Of a stretch of 64,000 nucleotides of DNA, positions 1 through 11,747 are shown one piece after another. The DNA comes from FEB-22 sp003105195 (GTDB lineage Bacteria; Pseudomonadota; Alphaproteobacteria; Rhizobiales; Xanthobacteraceae). Both the position numbers and the translations under genes were made by a program. Position 1 is the first letter of the stretch; each line of letters begins with the position of its first letter. Under the pieces are notes generated by a model. It made no database searches and was not told where the DNA came from. It was given only the letters and a program-made list of their open reading frames with translations. The stretch spans positions 136,491 to 200,490 of the forward strand of contig JAOSKV010000004.1 of assembly GCA_027493405.1 (NCBI GenBank), given 5' to 3'.

Positions 1-78
1 TGCGACGCCACGGTGATCGACGCCGGCGAGGCGATCGTCATCCAGACCCCGACCGCGGGCGGATACGGGACGGCTTGA
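1..78 (+). CDS. C-terminal end of a hydantoinase B / N-methylhydantoinase subunit B-like protein (partial)
   Basis: Only the last 25 codons are inside the window; the frame is open from base 1 and ends with TGA at 76-78. The tail, with I-Q-T-P followed by a Gly-rich G-G-Y-G, resembles the usual end of HyuB/5-oxoprolinase beta-type subunits, where a TPGGGGYG-like motif closes the protein. These enzymes carry out ATP-dependent hydrolysis of hydantoins or 5-oxoproline together with a HyuA subunit, which would lie upstream outside the window. The assignment rests on this short tail only. Confidence 0.6.
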   Translation, partial: CDATVIDAGEAIVIQTPTAGGYGTA

Positions 79-94
79 AGCAAGTGGCGGAGCC

Positions 95-1090
95 CTACTC
101 CGCCGGCGACACCTGCATCGCCTCGGCGACGCGCTCGAACAGGTCCGCGGGGCGCCGCTTGCGCGGCCCGGTGCGCAGCGGGCGGCCGTCGGCCGTGTAG
201 TCCGAGACCCACATGGTCTCGTCGGCGACGCCGACGCGGTTGCGTCCATGGTTCTTGGCGTCGTAGAGCGCGACGTCGGCGCGGCGCAGCACGTCGTCGA
301 TGGCCTCGTTCGGCACGCGCTCGCTGACGCCGAAGCTGCACGTGAAGGTGAGCGGACCGCGCGGGGTCTCGATCGCGAGCGCCTCCACGCGCGCGCGCAG
401 CCGCTGCGCGAACGCTGCCGCGGCGTCGAGGTCGTAGCCTTCGAGCAGGCCCGCGAACTCCTCGCCGCCGATGCGGCCGAAATCGCTCCTCTCGGCCGCG
501 ATCCCGCGCGCCACCGCGATCAGCACCTGATCGCCGACCGCGTGGCCATAGGTCTCGTTGATGCGCTTGAAGTGGTCGATGTCCAGCATCACGGCCGAGA
601 GCGTGCCGCCCGCGTCGGCGCGGTCGCAGGCCTCGACCCCGGCCTCGAAGAAGGCGCGCCGGTTGAGCGCGCCGGTGAGCGGATCCGTGGTGGCGAGACG
701 GATCAGCTCGCGCTGCATCCCGGCGAGCCGCTCGGCGGCGCGCAGCCGCGCATAGAGCTCCTCGGGCGCCGGCGGCTTGCCGATATAGTCGTCGGCGCCG
801 CTGTCGAGCGCCTCGGCCACCGAATGGCCGTCGCGCTGCGCCGACATCATCAGGATGTAGATCGGCCGCCGCGTGCTCGCGAGCAGCCGCACCTCCCAGC
901 ACAGCTCCATGCCGGTCATGGAGATCAGCTCCGCGCTGGTGATCAGGACGTCGACGTCCGGGTCCACCTTGATGCGGTTGAGCGCGTCCTGCGCGTCGCC
1001 GAAGGCGAGCACGTCGTAGCCGCGCGCCGACAGGAGCCGCAGAACGAATTTCCGGACCGTCCGGCTCGGGTCTACCAGGACTATACGCAT
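95..1090 (-). CDS. Diguanylate cyclase with degenerate response-regulator receiver domain
   Basis: This is a 331-residue protein with a receiver domain (about 1-120) followed by a GGDEF domain (about 165-300). The GGDEF signature is present as GGEEF, an active variant, so synthesis of cyclic di-GMP from two GTP is expected. The receiver keeps a Lys in the IGKPP motif. However, alignment of the third strand puts Ser52 (in LITSAEL) where the phospho-accepting Asp should be, so classical phosphorylation is doubtful. The RxxD product-inhibition site expected just before GGEEF is not evident. The start chosen is the ATG at 1088-1090, where the receiver begins (MRIVLVDPS); the frame stays open upstream but carries no recognisable domain there. 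It is followed tail-to-tail by the hydantoinase fragment. Confidence 0.88.
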   Translation of the reverse strand: MRIVLVDPSRTVRKFVLRLLSARGYDVLAFGDAQDALNRIKVDPDVDVLITSAELISMTGMELCWEVRLLASTRRPIYILMMSAQRDGHSVAEALDSGADDYIGKPPAPEELYARLRAAERLAGMQRELIRLATTDPLTGALNRRAFFEAGVEACDRADAGGTLSAVMLDIDHFKRINETYGHAVGDQVLIAVARGIAAERSDFGRIGGEEFAGLLEGYDLDAAAAFAQRLRARVEALAIETPRGPLTFTCSFGVSERVPNEAIDDVLRRADVALYDAKNHGRNRVGVADETMWVSDYTADGRPLRTGPRKRRPADLFERVAEAMQVSPAE

Positions 1091-1254
1091 GGGCGCTGCA
1101 CCGTCGCGCGCAGCAAAGCATGGAAATCGTGCATGAACCGTTGAGATCGCCGCCGGGTCGATGGTGTCATGGAACCGTTGGCTGCCGTGACGTGCCTGGC
1201 CCGCGTGAGCGTGGCGACACCCGGGACGCCCGCGCTCACCGACGAATGTCCCGC

Positions 1255-1290
1255 AAAAAAGCACGAAGGCCGGGTCAGGCCCGGCCTTCG
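1255..1290 (-). terminator. Rho-independent terminator of the Tim44-like gene
   Basis: A perfect 10-bp stem (1264-1273 with 1281-1290, CGAAGGCCGG arms, 7-base loop) is followed on the - strand by a run of six T (plus-strand A run 1255-1260). It lies 22 bases past the stop codon of the gene ending at 1312. Confidence 0.85.
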
Positions 1291-1311
1291 AGTCGCAATG
1301 GATCGCGGCGC

Positions 1312-2283
1312 TCAGCCCTGCTGGATCGCCGACAGCACCCAGGAGCCGCCGCGGTCGCGGCGGAAGGTCCACAGCTCCGTCGCCTCCTGCGGCGCCTCGT
1401 TGCCTTCGGCGGCACGGCCGCTGGCGCGGTCCAGATAGCGGTCGACCAGCGAATAGTGCATCGCCACGGTGGCATAGTCGGTGGCGTCTTCGCGCCAGGC
1501 CTCCGACAGGTCGCCCTGCAGGAGCTTCACGTCGGTGATCTCGTTGACGACGCCGCGGCTCGCGTTCTCGGCCAGCTCCTCGGCGAAGTAGGAGAGCATC
1601 TCGGGCGTGAGGCGGGGGCGCAGCGCGGCCATGTCCTCGCGGCCATAGGCGGTCTGGACCTCGCCGAGCAGGCGCTCGAAGGTGTCGAAGTCCTCGGCCC
1701 CGAGCTCGAGGGGCGCCGCCGCGAAGGACGGCGGTGCGACCGACGCGCTGCCGTGCCCGCCGCCGAGCGCGCCGCCGAGGGCGAAGGACTTGCGCTGCTC
1801 GGAAGCCGCCTCGCGCAGGTCGGGGCCGGCCGCCAGAGCCGGCTGGCTGCGCCGCTGCCACCAGCGCCATGCCAGCATGGCGACGAGCGCGATCAGGCCG
1901 ACCTGCAGGATCAGGCCGATGAGGGAGGCCAAGCCCGCGAGCCCGCCCAGGAAGCCGTTGCCCATCAGCAGGCCGATCAGGCCGGCGCCGAGGAAGCCGG
2001 CCGCGAGGCCGCCGAGCAGGCCGGGTCGATTGAAGAAGCCGCCGCCGGCGGGCGCAGCCGGGCGCGCAGCCGTGGCTGCGCCGGGCTGGCCGGGCTGCGT
2101 CATCGAGCGGTTGATGGTGCCGGCCTTGGGCGCGGTCGCGGTCGGCGGCGGTGCCGCATAGGTCTTGCTGCCGCGGCTGCCGAACCCGCCGCGCACCCGC
2201 GCATCCGATTCGACGACCGTGAAGGCGAAGGTGGCCGCCATCGCGAGCAGCGCGAGCAGCGGACGAAAGCTCTTGCGAAGCAT
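1312..2283 (-). CDS. Tim44-like (TIM44/MBA1-like domain) membrane protein
   Basis: About 323 residues. It begins with a signal peptide or signal anchor (MLRKSFRPLLALLAM...), followed by a Gly/Ala/Pro-rich linker. A short hydrophobic, Gly-rich membrane stretch (roughly residues 100-140) comes next, and the C-terminal ~150 residues resemble the Tim44-like domain common in alphaproteobacteria (FDTFERLLGEVQ, then EMLSYFAEEL, VNEITDVKLLQGDLSEAW, and a terminal WTFRRD). The family is related to the mitochondrial import-motor anchor, but the bacterial role is not established. The start ATG at 2281-2283 was preferred over an in-frame codon 14 residues upstream because the signal sequence begins there. 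A good terminator follows. Confidence 0.82.
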   Translation of the reverse strand: MLRKSFRPLLALLAMAATFAFTVVESDARVRGGFGSRGSKTYAAPPPTATAPKAGTINRSMTQPGQPGAATAARPAAPAGGGFFNRPGLLGGLAAGFLGAGLIGLLMGNGFLGGLAGLASLIGLILQVGLIALVAMLAWRWWQRRSQPALAAGPDLREAASEQRKSFALGGALGGGHGSASVAPPSFAAAPLELGAEDFDTFERLLGEVQTAYGREDMAALRPRLTPEMLSYFAEELAENASRGVVNEITDVKLLQGDLSEAWREDATDYATVAMHYSLVDRYLDRASGRAAEGNEAPQEATELWTFRRDRGGSWVLSAIQQG

Positions 2284-2455
2284 CGAGTTCCTCCCGGAGC
2301 CCCCCGAGGGGGCGCGAAGCCGCATATTGGTATTTCAACGCGGCCCGGAAAGGAGGTGCCTCACGGTGTCGCAGGGGAAGCGTGGTGAACAAGAGCCAAA
2401 CGCAGCAAGCCGACCCGCGGCGCTGGCGCGAGGCTGCAAACCGACGCCAAGACAG

Positions 2456-2498
2456 AAAGAGCCTCGCGCCGGGACCCCCATCCCGCGCAAGGCTCTTT
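2456..2498 (-). terminator. Stem-loop, probable terminator of the extensin-like gene
   Basis: A 14-bp inverted repeat with one mismatch (2456-2469 and 2485-2498, AAAGAGCC outer arms) lies about 115 bases past the stop at 2614. The flanking T run is short on both strands, so it may act bidirectionally or inefficiently. Confidence 0.5.
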
Positions 2499-2613
2499 CA
2501 CCCCCGCCGTTGTCTTCGCGTCCCGGACGGCGGCTGCCGTTGGCCTCGTGTCCGCGGACGCGTCTCGATACACAGGGGCGCCGGGACCGAATATTCGGTG
2601 GAATGCGGATCGC

Positions 2614-3894
2614 TCAATCCTCACCGGGCCGCGCCTGCGGCAGCGCCCCGTCGTAGCGCTCGTCGCGCGCGTTCCAGCGCGGGGCGCGGCGCCCGATCGA
2701 GCCCGTATGGGGATCGTCGCGCCGCGCCGTCCGCGCGCCTTGGCCGGCGCGGGCCGCGACCACGTCGCCCGGCACCGCCGCCGGATTGCAGATGCGCCGG
2801 CCGCTGTCGCGCCGCGCCAGATCCACGTGGATGTGGTCGTAGTGGAACATGTTGGAGCCGGGCGCGAGCACGGTGGAGAAGCGCTCGCAGGCGCTCGCAT
2901 GCACGTCGCGCAGGAATCCCTGCTCCTCGGGCAGGCCGCGCCAGCCGTCCTTCACGGTCACGCGCCGGCCGTCGGCGAGCGTGAAGGCGGCGATGTCGAG
3001 GGCGTTGCCGAAGGCATGCTCGGAGATCGGCGCGCCGCGCTGGCCGTTCATGGAGCGGCACGAATAGGCGGAGATCTGCTTGATCTCGGTCACCGGCTGG
3101 CCGAGCCAGCGCATGGCGGCCGGCTGCACGCCGGCGGCGAGCCATTGGTCGAGCGCCGAGACGATCGGGCAGGCGAGCGTCGCGCTCGGCTTGACCTCGA
3201 CCTGGGCGGCCGCGGGCGCCGGCACGCGCGAGGGCGACATCGGCCGCGCCGGATAGGACGGCTGCCCGCCATAGGCGGGCCGCGGTCCCGGGACCGCGGC
3301 GGGGTAGCGCGGCGGCGTCTGTGGCGCGTCGACCAGGTCGCCCGGCTGGTCGTAGTCCTCGGGCTCGACGCCCGGCGGGCTGATCGATATCGGGCCACCC
3401 GAAGGGGCCGGATACGCGGCCCGATAGGCAGGATCCGGACCGTCGCGGCCCGGGACGGACCCGATCGCGTCGAGTTCCGGCTGCCCGTAGCGCGGACGCG
3501 GTCCCGCCGGATAGGAGCCGGCCGGATAGGCCTGCGGCGCCGGATAGCCGGCCGAAGCCGGATAGGGGGACCGCACCGGCGGCGGCGCCGCCAGCGGATG
3601 ACCCGGGATCGCGCCGGGCGGGCGCAGCTCCGGCATGTAGCCGAGCGCCGGGCCGGGCACGCTGTCCCCGAGCGTGCTCACCTTCAGGGGATGATCGGCC
3701 CCGCACACGCCAGGTCCGAGGATCGGGCGCGAAGGCGCGATGCCGACGCCTTCCTTGACGGCGCCGGATTTCAGGCAGGCGACTTCGGCCTCGCGACGCC
3801 AAGCCTCGCGCTCGGCGAACCAGACGCGCCCGCAGCCCGCGAGCGCGACGAGGACGAGGGAGCCGACGAGATACACAAGCACTCCACGCGTCAT
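2614..3894 (-). CDS. Extensin-like family lipoprotein, M15-type peptidase fold
   Basis: 426 residues. A lipoprotein signal is clear: a hydrophobic stretch ending in a lipobox, L18-A19-G20-C21. A long Pro/Tyr-rich low-complexity region (about 100-240, repeated YPA/PxYP) links to a C-terminal domain of the extensin-like family. That domain carries SEHAFGNALDI and HYDHIHVDL, which match the metal-binding pattern (H-x6-D and H-x-H) of M15/LAS D-Ala-D-Ala carboxypeptidase-like folds. A peptidoglycan-modifying role at the outer membrane is inferred from fold and localisation. The family name comes from the Pro-rich linker and does not imply a plant-type extensin. Confidence 0.83.
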   Translation of the reverse strand: MTRGVLVYLVGSLVLVALAGCGRVWFAEREAWRREAEVACLKSGAVKEGVGIAPSRPILGPGVCGADHPLKVSTLGDSVPGPALGYMPELRPPGAIPGHPLAAPPPVRSPYPASAGYPAPQAYPAGSYPAGPRPRYGQPELDAIGSVPGRDGPDPAYRAAYPAPSGGPISISPPGVEPEDYDQPGDLVDAPQTPPRYPAAVPGPRPAYGGQPSYPARPMSPSRVPAPAAAQVEVKPSATLACPIVSALDQWLAAGVQPAAMRWLGQPVTEIKQISAYSCRSMNGQRGAPISEHAFGNALDIAAFTLADGRRVTVKDGWRGLPEEQGFLRDVHASACERFSTVLAPGSNMFHYDHIHVDLARRDSGRRICNPAAVPGDVVAARAGQGARTARRDDPHTGSIGRRAPRWNARDERYDGALPQARPGED

Positions 3895-4150
3895 GGCGCG
3901 GAGGATGTGAGCAATTCCGTTAAGGAGTCCTCAAGCCTGCGGGGCTGTCCGCAAGGGACGCCGGGCCACCGAGAGACCGGGCCGAGCGTCCGGTCCGGCC
4001 GCGAGCCCCCGACCATGCACAAGGTGTCGGCCACCCGCCCCAGCAAAATCTTGCGGCAGGACAAGGAGTTGAAGGGAACCCGCGGCGCCGCGCCGCGCTG
4101 CAGCACATTATGCGCTTCGGAACCGGCTTCGACTTTGGTAGGATTTCGCC

Positions 4151-4261
4151 ATGATCAACAAGGAGGGAGGCCTGGACGTGGACCTTGCCGTGAGGATCAA
4201 CCTGCTGGCGGTGTGCGCCGTGTTTGCCTTTGTCGGCGCCGTGCTGCTGGGTGCGTTCTGA
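4151..4261 (+). CDS. Small hydrophobic single-pass membrane protein (36 aa)
   Basis: ATG at 4151, TGA at 4259-4261. After a polar start (MINKEGGLDVDLAVRINLL) the rest is one hydrophobic helix (AVCAVFAFVGAVLLGAF). A terminator-like hairpin follows at 4337. I do not recognise a function. Support is the membrane-like composition, the following terminator and the absence of any other gene here. Confidence 0.55.
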   Translation: MINKEGGLDVDLAVRINLLAVCAVFAFVGAVLLGAF

Positions 4262-4336
4262 GATCGGGACAGTCCAACGAACAACGCCAAGATCCTGACG
4301 AGTACCGTCGCCCCCACGACGGAAGAGTTGGCAATG

Positions 4337-4374
4337 AACACCGGAAGGGCCCCCTTTCCGGTGTTCATCATTTT
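4337..4374 (+). terminator. Rho-independent terminator after the small membrane protein
   Basis: A 10-bp stem AACACCGGAA (4337-4346) pairs with TTCCGGTGTT (4356-4365), and a short T tract (4371-4374) follows a few bases later. Confidence 0.7.
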
Positions 4375-4490
4375 CGGCTGGGCCTCGGTTGCGGCCTGGG
4401 TTCTGGCGGTCGCCCGGAGGCGGTGTTAAGTCGAGGCGCCGCAAGCCGCGAGCGCCGGACAGGCGGCGCGAGGGCCCGTCAGGAGCGACC

Positions 4491-5090
4491 ATGCGACCCA
4501 AGACCCTTCTCGAAATGGCCGGCGTCTCCCCGGTGCCGGCGCGCCTCGGCGAGGCCGCCGTGGTGGTGATCGATGCCCAGCACGAGTACCTCGACGGCGC
4601 GGTCCCCTTGTCGGGCGTGACGCCGGCGCTGGATGAGATCGGGCGCCTGCTCGCCCGCGCCCGCGCCCAGCGCACGCCGATCATCCATGTGGTGCATCAC
4701 GGCCGCCCGGGCGGCCTGTTCGCCCCCGGCTCCGCCGGCGCCGAGATCGCGCCGCCCGCCTCCCCGGCGCCGGGCGAGGCGGTGATCGGCAAGGGGCTGC
4801 CCAACGCCTTCGCGAGCACCGACCTCGCCGACCGGCTGCACGCCCTCAAGCGCCCGTCGCTGGTCCTGGTCGGCTTCATGACCCACATGTGCGTGGAGGC
4901 GACCGCCCGCGCCGCCATCGACCTCGGCTTCAAGGCGACCGTGGTCGCGAGCGCCACCGCCACCCGCGACCTCCCCGACCCCGCCGGCTCCGGCGTGATT
5001 CCCGCCGCCGAGGTGCAGCGCAACGCGCTCGCGGCGCTGGCCGACCGCTTCGCGACCGTGGTCGCGACCAGCGAGCAGCTGCCGGACTGA
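4491..5090 (+). CDS. Isochorismatase-family cysteine hydrolase
   Basis: 199 residues. The catalytic triad of the family is visible: Asp28 (VVVIDAQHEY), Lys101 (VIGKGLPNAF) and Cys134 (GFMTHMCVEAT), with the cis-peptide-forming region before the Cys. Members hydrolyse isochorismate, nicotinamide, N-carbamoyl compounds or similar substrates, and the substrate cannot be told from sequence. The start ATG at 4491 is preceded by AGGAG at 4481-4485. The frame is open upstream but without domain content. It is a monocistronic-looking gene next to a mobile-DNA scar. Confidence 0.87.
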   Translation: MRPKTLLEMAGVSPVPARLGEAAVVVIDAQHEYLDGAVPLSGVTPALDEIGRLLARARAQRTPIIHVVHHGRPGGLFAPGSAGAEIAPPASPAPGEAVIGKGLPNAFASTDLADRLHALKRPSLVLVGFMTHMCVEATARAAIDLGFKATVVASATATRDLPDPAGSGVIPAAEVQRNALAALADRFATVVATSEQLPD

Positions 5091-5116
5091 ACGCCGCGCA
5101 CGCGGCGCACTCCGTC

Positions 5117-5136
5117 ATGCCCGCGCCTGCGGGCAT
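5117..5136. repeat. Intergenic palindrome of the CGTCATGCC type
   Basis: ATGCCCGC (5117-5124) and GCGGGCAT (5129-5136) form a perfect 8-bp inverted repeat preceded by CGTC. Related palindromes built on CGTCAT/GCCGGG lie at 26609-26665 and 29473-29504, suggesting a dispersed REP-like repeat. Confidence 0.5.
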
Positions 5137-5196
5137 CCGCACCCTTGCGGCCGCTCAACCATGAAAGACGTGGATGGCCGGGACAGGCCCGGCTCT

Positions 5197-5525
5197 TTAC
5201 CGAGACCGACAGTCGGGATGATCGGACCTCGAGCTTGGCCTTGTAGCTTGATCTGTCGGTGCGCGCGATCCGTCGAGGATGGTGCCGAGATCGCCGTGCA
5301 GGATGATGCGGAGGTCGCCGCGCTTCTCGCCGGGGTGATGACGATGCGGTCGACCACTTGGCGCGGCGCTTCCGCGGCCTCGCGGCCGTCATCGGGATGA
5401 TTGAGCGCTTCGGTCAGGCGCTCGATCCTGCGCCGGTAGATGTTGCCGAAGTTGGGAAGGATGTCAGGCAGGTCGGCGGGGGCCTCCGACAGACGCGCGT
5501 CGAGTGGTCCAAGACCGGAGAGGCG
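5197..5525 (-). pseudogene. C-terminal fragment of a large serine recombinase
   Basis: Starting immediately after the higA stop and in the same frame, the - strand encodes a stretch (LDARLSEAPADLPDILPNF, then IYRRRIERLTEALNHP and VDRIVITP). It resembles the C-terminal coiled region of serine site-specific recombinases. Near 5315 the frame breaks: adding one G restores EKRGDLRIILHGDLGTIL, the usual continuation. No catalytic N-terminal resolvase domain is present. It is therefore a 5'-truncated, frameshifted relic, probably from the element that brought higBA. Confidence 0.62.
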
Positions 5526-5834
5526 TCACGCAGCCGCGCGGATGCGTCGCGCTCGCTTGATGCGCTCGCGCTCGCGCGGCGAGTTCATCGCCTCCCAAAG
5601 ATCGGTGCGCCGCTGCACGTTCAGCCAGAAGTCCGGGCTGTTGCCAAACACGCGTGCGAGGATGAGCGCAGTCGCCGCTGTCACGTTCCGCCGGTCGTTG
5701 CACAGCTCGTTGACGTGCTTGCGTTGGACGCCCATCGCTTCGGCCAGCGCGCCCTGCGTCAGCCCCAGCGGCTGCATGAACTCTTCGGTGAGAATCTCGC
5801 CGACAGTCGCCGGCTTGCGCTTCGTCGTCAGCAT
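5526..5834 (-). CDS. higA: HigA-family antitoxin (VapI-type HTH)
   Basis: About 102 residues with a Cro/CI-type helix-turn-helix: GLTQGALAEAMGVQRKHVNELCNDRRNVT. It is followed by the family-typical ALILARVFGNSPDFWLNVQ. It should neutralise HigB and repress the operon. The ATG at 5832-5834 was chosen because GAGGCG lies 5-6 bases upstream and because it sits 13 bases after the natural end of higB. A more upstream ATG (5859-5861) lies inside the natural higB reading and lacks a ribosome site. higB precedes it, as usual for higBA. Confidence 0.88.
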   Translation of the reverse strand: MLTTKRKPATVGEILTEEFMQPLGLTQGALAEAMGVQRKHVNELCNDRRNVTAATALILARVFGNSPDFWLNVQRRTDLWEAMNSPRERERIKRARRIRAAA

Positions 5835-5847
5835 TGTTCGCCTCGCT

Positions 5848-6144
5848 TCATCTGTAGCCATGGTCGTCGAGATAAACGCCGGCAGCTTCGCCTCGACTGC
5901 CGTCTCACTGGAAGACCAATCGCCATTGCTTGTTGACGCGGATCGAATGAAGCCCCACCGGATTGCCGCGCAGCTTCTCGAAATGATTGCTGGGCGGCGC
6001 GCGCAGGTCCTGATCGATCATCGCGTCGTCGATCATCTGGAGCTTCCGAAACAGGCGGCCTTCAAGATCGGGCGGAATGTTCCGCGACCGGATGTCCTCG
6101 ACGAAGAAGGCGCGCAGCCACTCGTCCCGAAAGCTCACGATCAT
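5848..6144 (-). pseudogene. higB: HigB-family RNase toxin with an in-frame TGA
   Basis: The product begins MIVSFRDEWLRAFF and carries the RelE/HigB signature GNPVGLHSIRVNKQWRLVFQ. It then meets TGA at 5905-5907, giving only 79 residues. Past this codon the same frame continues for 18 more codons to AGVYLDDHGYR and a second stop at 5848-5850, the normal HigB ending, 13 bases before higA. Relatives usually have Trp at this point (VFQW or VFRW), so a TGG-to-TGA change, real or a read error, explains it. HigB toxins cleave mRNA on the ribosome. The truncated form lacks the last strand and is probably inactive, while higA stays intact. Confidence 0.75.
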
Positions 6145-6168
6145 GCGGCGGCTCCACGCTCGTGTATA

Positions 6169-6187
6169 TGTACCACTCTATGGTACA
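6169..6187 (-). promoter_or_regulatory. Palindromic operator upstream of higBA
   Basis: TGTACCA (6169-6175), five bases, TGGTACA (6181-6187): a perfect 7-bp inverted repeat beginning 25 bases before the higB start codon, in a locally AT-rich stretch with a TATACA-like -10 on the - strand. Position and symmetry fit autoregulation by the HigBA complex. Confidence 0.65.
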
Positions 6188-6334
6188 AATGGCAATCTTC
6201 ATGCCTACAAGGGCAGCCATCCCGCGCTCGTCTCCTCCCTTGTCTGACTTGATCGGCCCCTGCCGGGCCGGCGACAGCCGGTCGAGCCTGGCGCGGCACG
6301 CGCCACCGCGAAGCGGCTGCCGCCTTGACGGGCT

Positions 6335-6482
6335 GGCTCCGGCGGCGCGCTCCGCGAAGTCCTCGGGGATGCGCCATTGGTCGGCGTCGATCCGCTCGAC
6401 GATGCCGGCCCGGCGCAGTGCATCCAGCCGGCGGACATGGCTGCGGACATAGGAGTCGGTGCCGTCGCCCGGCACGCGCACC
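6335..6482 (-). pseudogene. Fragment resembling a DUF3363/relaxase-type mobilisation protein
   Basis: About 45 codons read VPGDGTDSYVRSHVRRL, EALRRAG-like and IDADQWRIPEDFAERA. I recognise this pattern from the C-terminal part of DUF3363 relaxase/mobilisation proteins of rhizobial integrative elements. No start, no catalytic domain and no continuation are present. It abuts the transposase remnant that begins at about 6490, so one element probably interrupted the other. Confidence 0.42.
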
Positions 6483-6489
6483 GCGCCGC

Positions 6490-7055
6490 GTCGTGAGTGC
6501 AGGAAGGCCCACGGCCGTGACCGGCTGGCACCGCAAGCATGCGGTCCGGACGATTGCAGCGAGCCGGAGCGCGGGCCCAGGCCGAGGCGCCCACCGCGGC
6601 GAATGTATCCCGAGCCCGTGCGCGATGCCATGATCGCGCTCTGGGAGGCATCCGACCGAATTTGCGGGAAGCGGCTGAAGGCGATGATTCCCACCCTGCT
6701 TCCGGCGCTGGAGCGTCCTGAGCGGCTGAAGCTCGACGAGCACGATCGAGGGCTGCTGCTGGCTATCAGCGCGGCCACCATCGACCGGCTGTCGAGCGAG
6801 GCCCGGATGGTGGCACGCGGCGGTCGGCGCCGGCGTGCAGGGTTCTCCTCGGCAGTGCGTCGGGAGATGCCGGTCCGGACCTTCAACGACTGGAATGATC
6901 CGCCGCCCGGCTTCTGCGAGGTTGATCTGGTCGCGCACTGCGGGACGTCGGTCACCGGCGCGTTCCTCCAGACCCCGATGAGGGTCGACATTGCGACCGG
7001 CTGGACGGAATGCTTCCCGTTGCTTGTGCGTGAGCGGGCTGGCTTCAAATCTCCA
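6490..7055 (+). pseudogene. Truncated and frameshifted IS transposase (DDE/integrase-core, ISNCY-like)
   Basis: The N-terminal GWHRKHAVRTI (about 6519-6552) is in a different frame from the downstream body, which includes ALWEASDRICGKRLKAM, LLLAISAATIDRLSSEARM, FNDWNDPPPGFCEVDLVAHCG and DIATGWTECFPLLVRE. These are hallmark strings of a rhizobial ISNCY-type integrase-core transposase. The first catalytic Asp (EVDLVAHCG) is present. The frame diverges from the family right after LLVRE at about 7035, and the rest of the catalytic core is missing. The copy is dead. Confidence 0.7.
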
Positions 7056-7111
7056 CGGTCAGCAAGTGTCGGCCTCGGTCAAGACCTGCCCGGCCATGAC
7101 GATGGAGAGGC

Positions 7112-10843
<3,732 letters not shown>

Positions 10844-10844
<1 letters not shown>

Positions 10845-11747
10845 CACGCGGCCTCCTTCACCTCTGGCCGCAGTCCGAGCAGGTGGCAGATCGCGTAGAC
10901 GAGGTCCGCGCGGTTCATGGTGTAGAAGTGGAAGTCGTTCACGCCGCGGTCGACCAGGTCGAGCACCTGCTCGGCCGCGACCGCGGCCGCGATCAGCTTG
11001 CGCGTGGCCGGATCGTCCTCGAGCCCCTGGAAGCGCGCGGCGAGCCAGTCCGGCACGCTCGCGCCGGCGCGCTCGGCGAAGCCGCGCGCCTGCTTGAAGT
11101 TCTGCACCGGCAGGATGCCGGGCACGACCGGAATCGCGATGCCGCGCGCCCGCACCCGGTCGAGGTAGCGGAAATAGAGGTCGTTCTCGAAGAAGAACTG
11201 GGTGATGGCGCGGGGGGGGCGGGGGGCCCCCGGGGGGGGGAAGGGGGGGGGGGGGGGCGGCGGGGGGGGGGGGCGGGGGGGGCTTCTCGGGATAGGCCGA
11301 GACCGAGACCTCGATGTCGGCGAGGCGCTTGATGCCGGCGACGAGGTCGGCGCCGTTCTCGTAGCCGCCCGGGTGCGGCGCATAGCGCGCGCCGACGCCG
11401 CCTGGCGGGTCGCCGCGCAGCGCCACGATGTGGCGCACGCCCGCCTCCGCATAGGCGCGGATCACCGCATCGACCTCCGCGCGGGTGGCGCCGACGCAGG
11501 TCAGATGCGCGGCCGGCACCAGGCGGGTCTCGGCCAGGATGCGCTTCACGGTCGCGTGGGTGCGCTCGCGCGTCGAGCCGCCGGCGCCGTAGGTGACCGA
11601 GACGAAGCGCGGCGCGAGCGGGGCGAGCCGGGTGATCGCCTCCCAGAGCGTGCGCTCCATCTCCTCGGTCTTCGGCGGAAAGAACTCGAAGGAGACGCGG
11701 ATGCGGCTGCCCTCGGCGAAGCGGCTGGCGCGGCCGGCGAGACTCAT
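10844..11747 (-). CDS. metF: 5,10-methylenetetrahydrofolate reductase (internal poly-G corruption)
   Basis: The N-terminal half carries the family motifs (VSFEFFPPKTEEME, VTYGAGGST, LTCVGATR, VALRGDPP). The C-terminal half continues with ITQFFFEN, GIPVVPGI-like and FHFYTMNR, so this is MetF. It reduces methylene-THF to methyl-THF with a flavin and feeds MetH. Bases 11211-11281 read as poly-G, so about 24 residues between SAYPEK and AITQFFFEN are unreadable and the frame is lost across them. The ATG at 11745-11747 overlaps the regulator's TAA by one base (TAATG), and its stop overlaps metH. The three genes form one coupled operon. Confidence 0.9.
11211..11281. other. Poly-G tract, sequencing artefact inside metF
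   Basis: About 70 bases are almost only G with scattered C, exactly where a conserved part of metF should be. The flanks match the family on both sides and the missing length (~24 codons) fits replacement rather than insertion. Dark-cycle or low-quality consensus calls are the likely cause. Confidence 0.85.

Noticed and set aside
95..2392. A 765-codon open frame on the - strand spanning two genes
   Set aside because: Only its last third (from 1090 down) matches a protein family. The upstream part is an out-of-frame shadow of the Tim44-like gene, kept open by GC bias.
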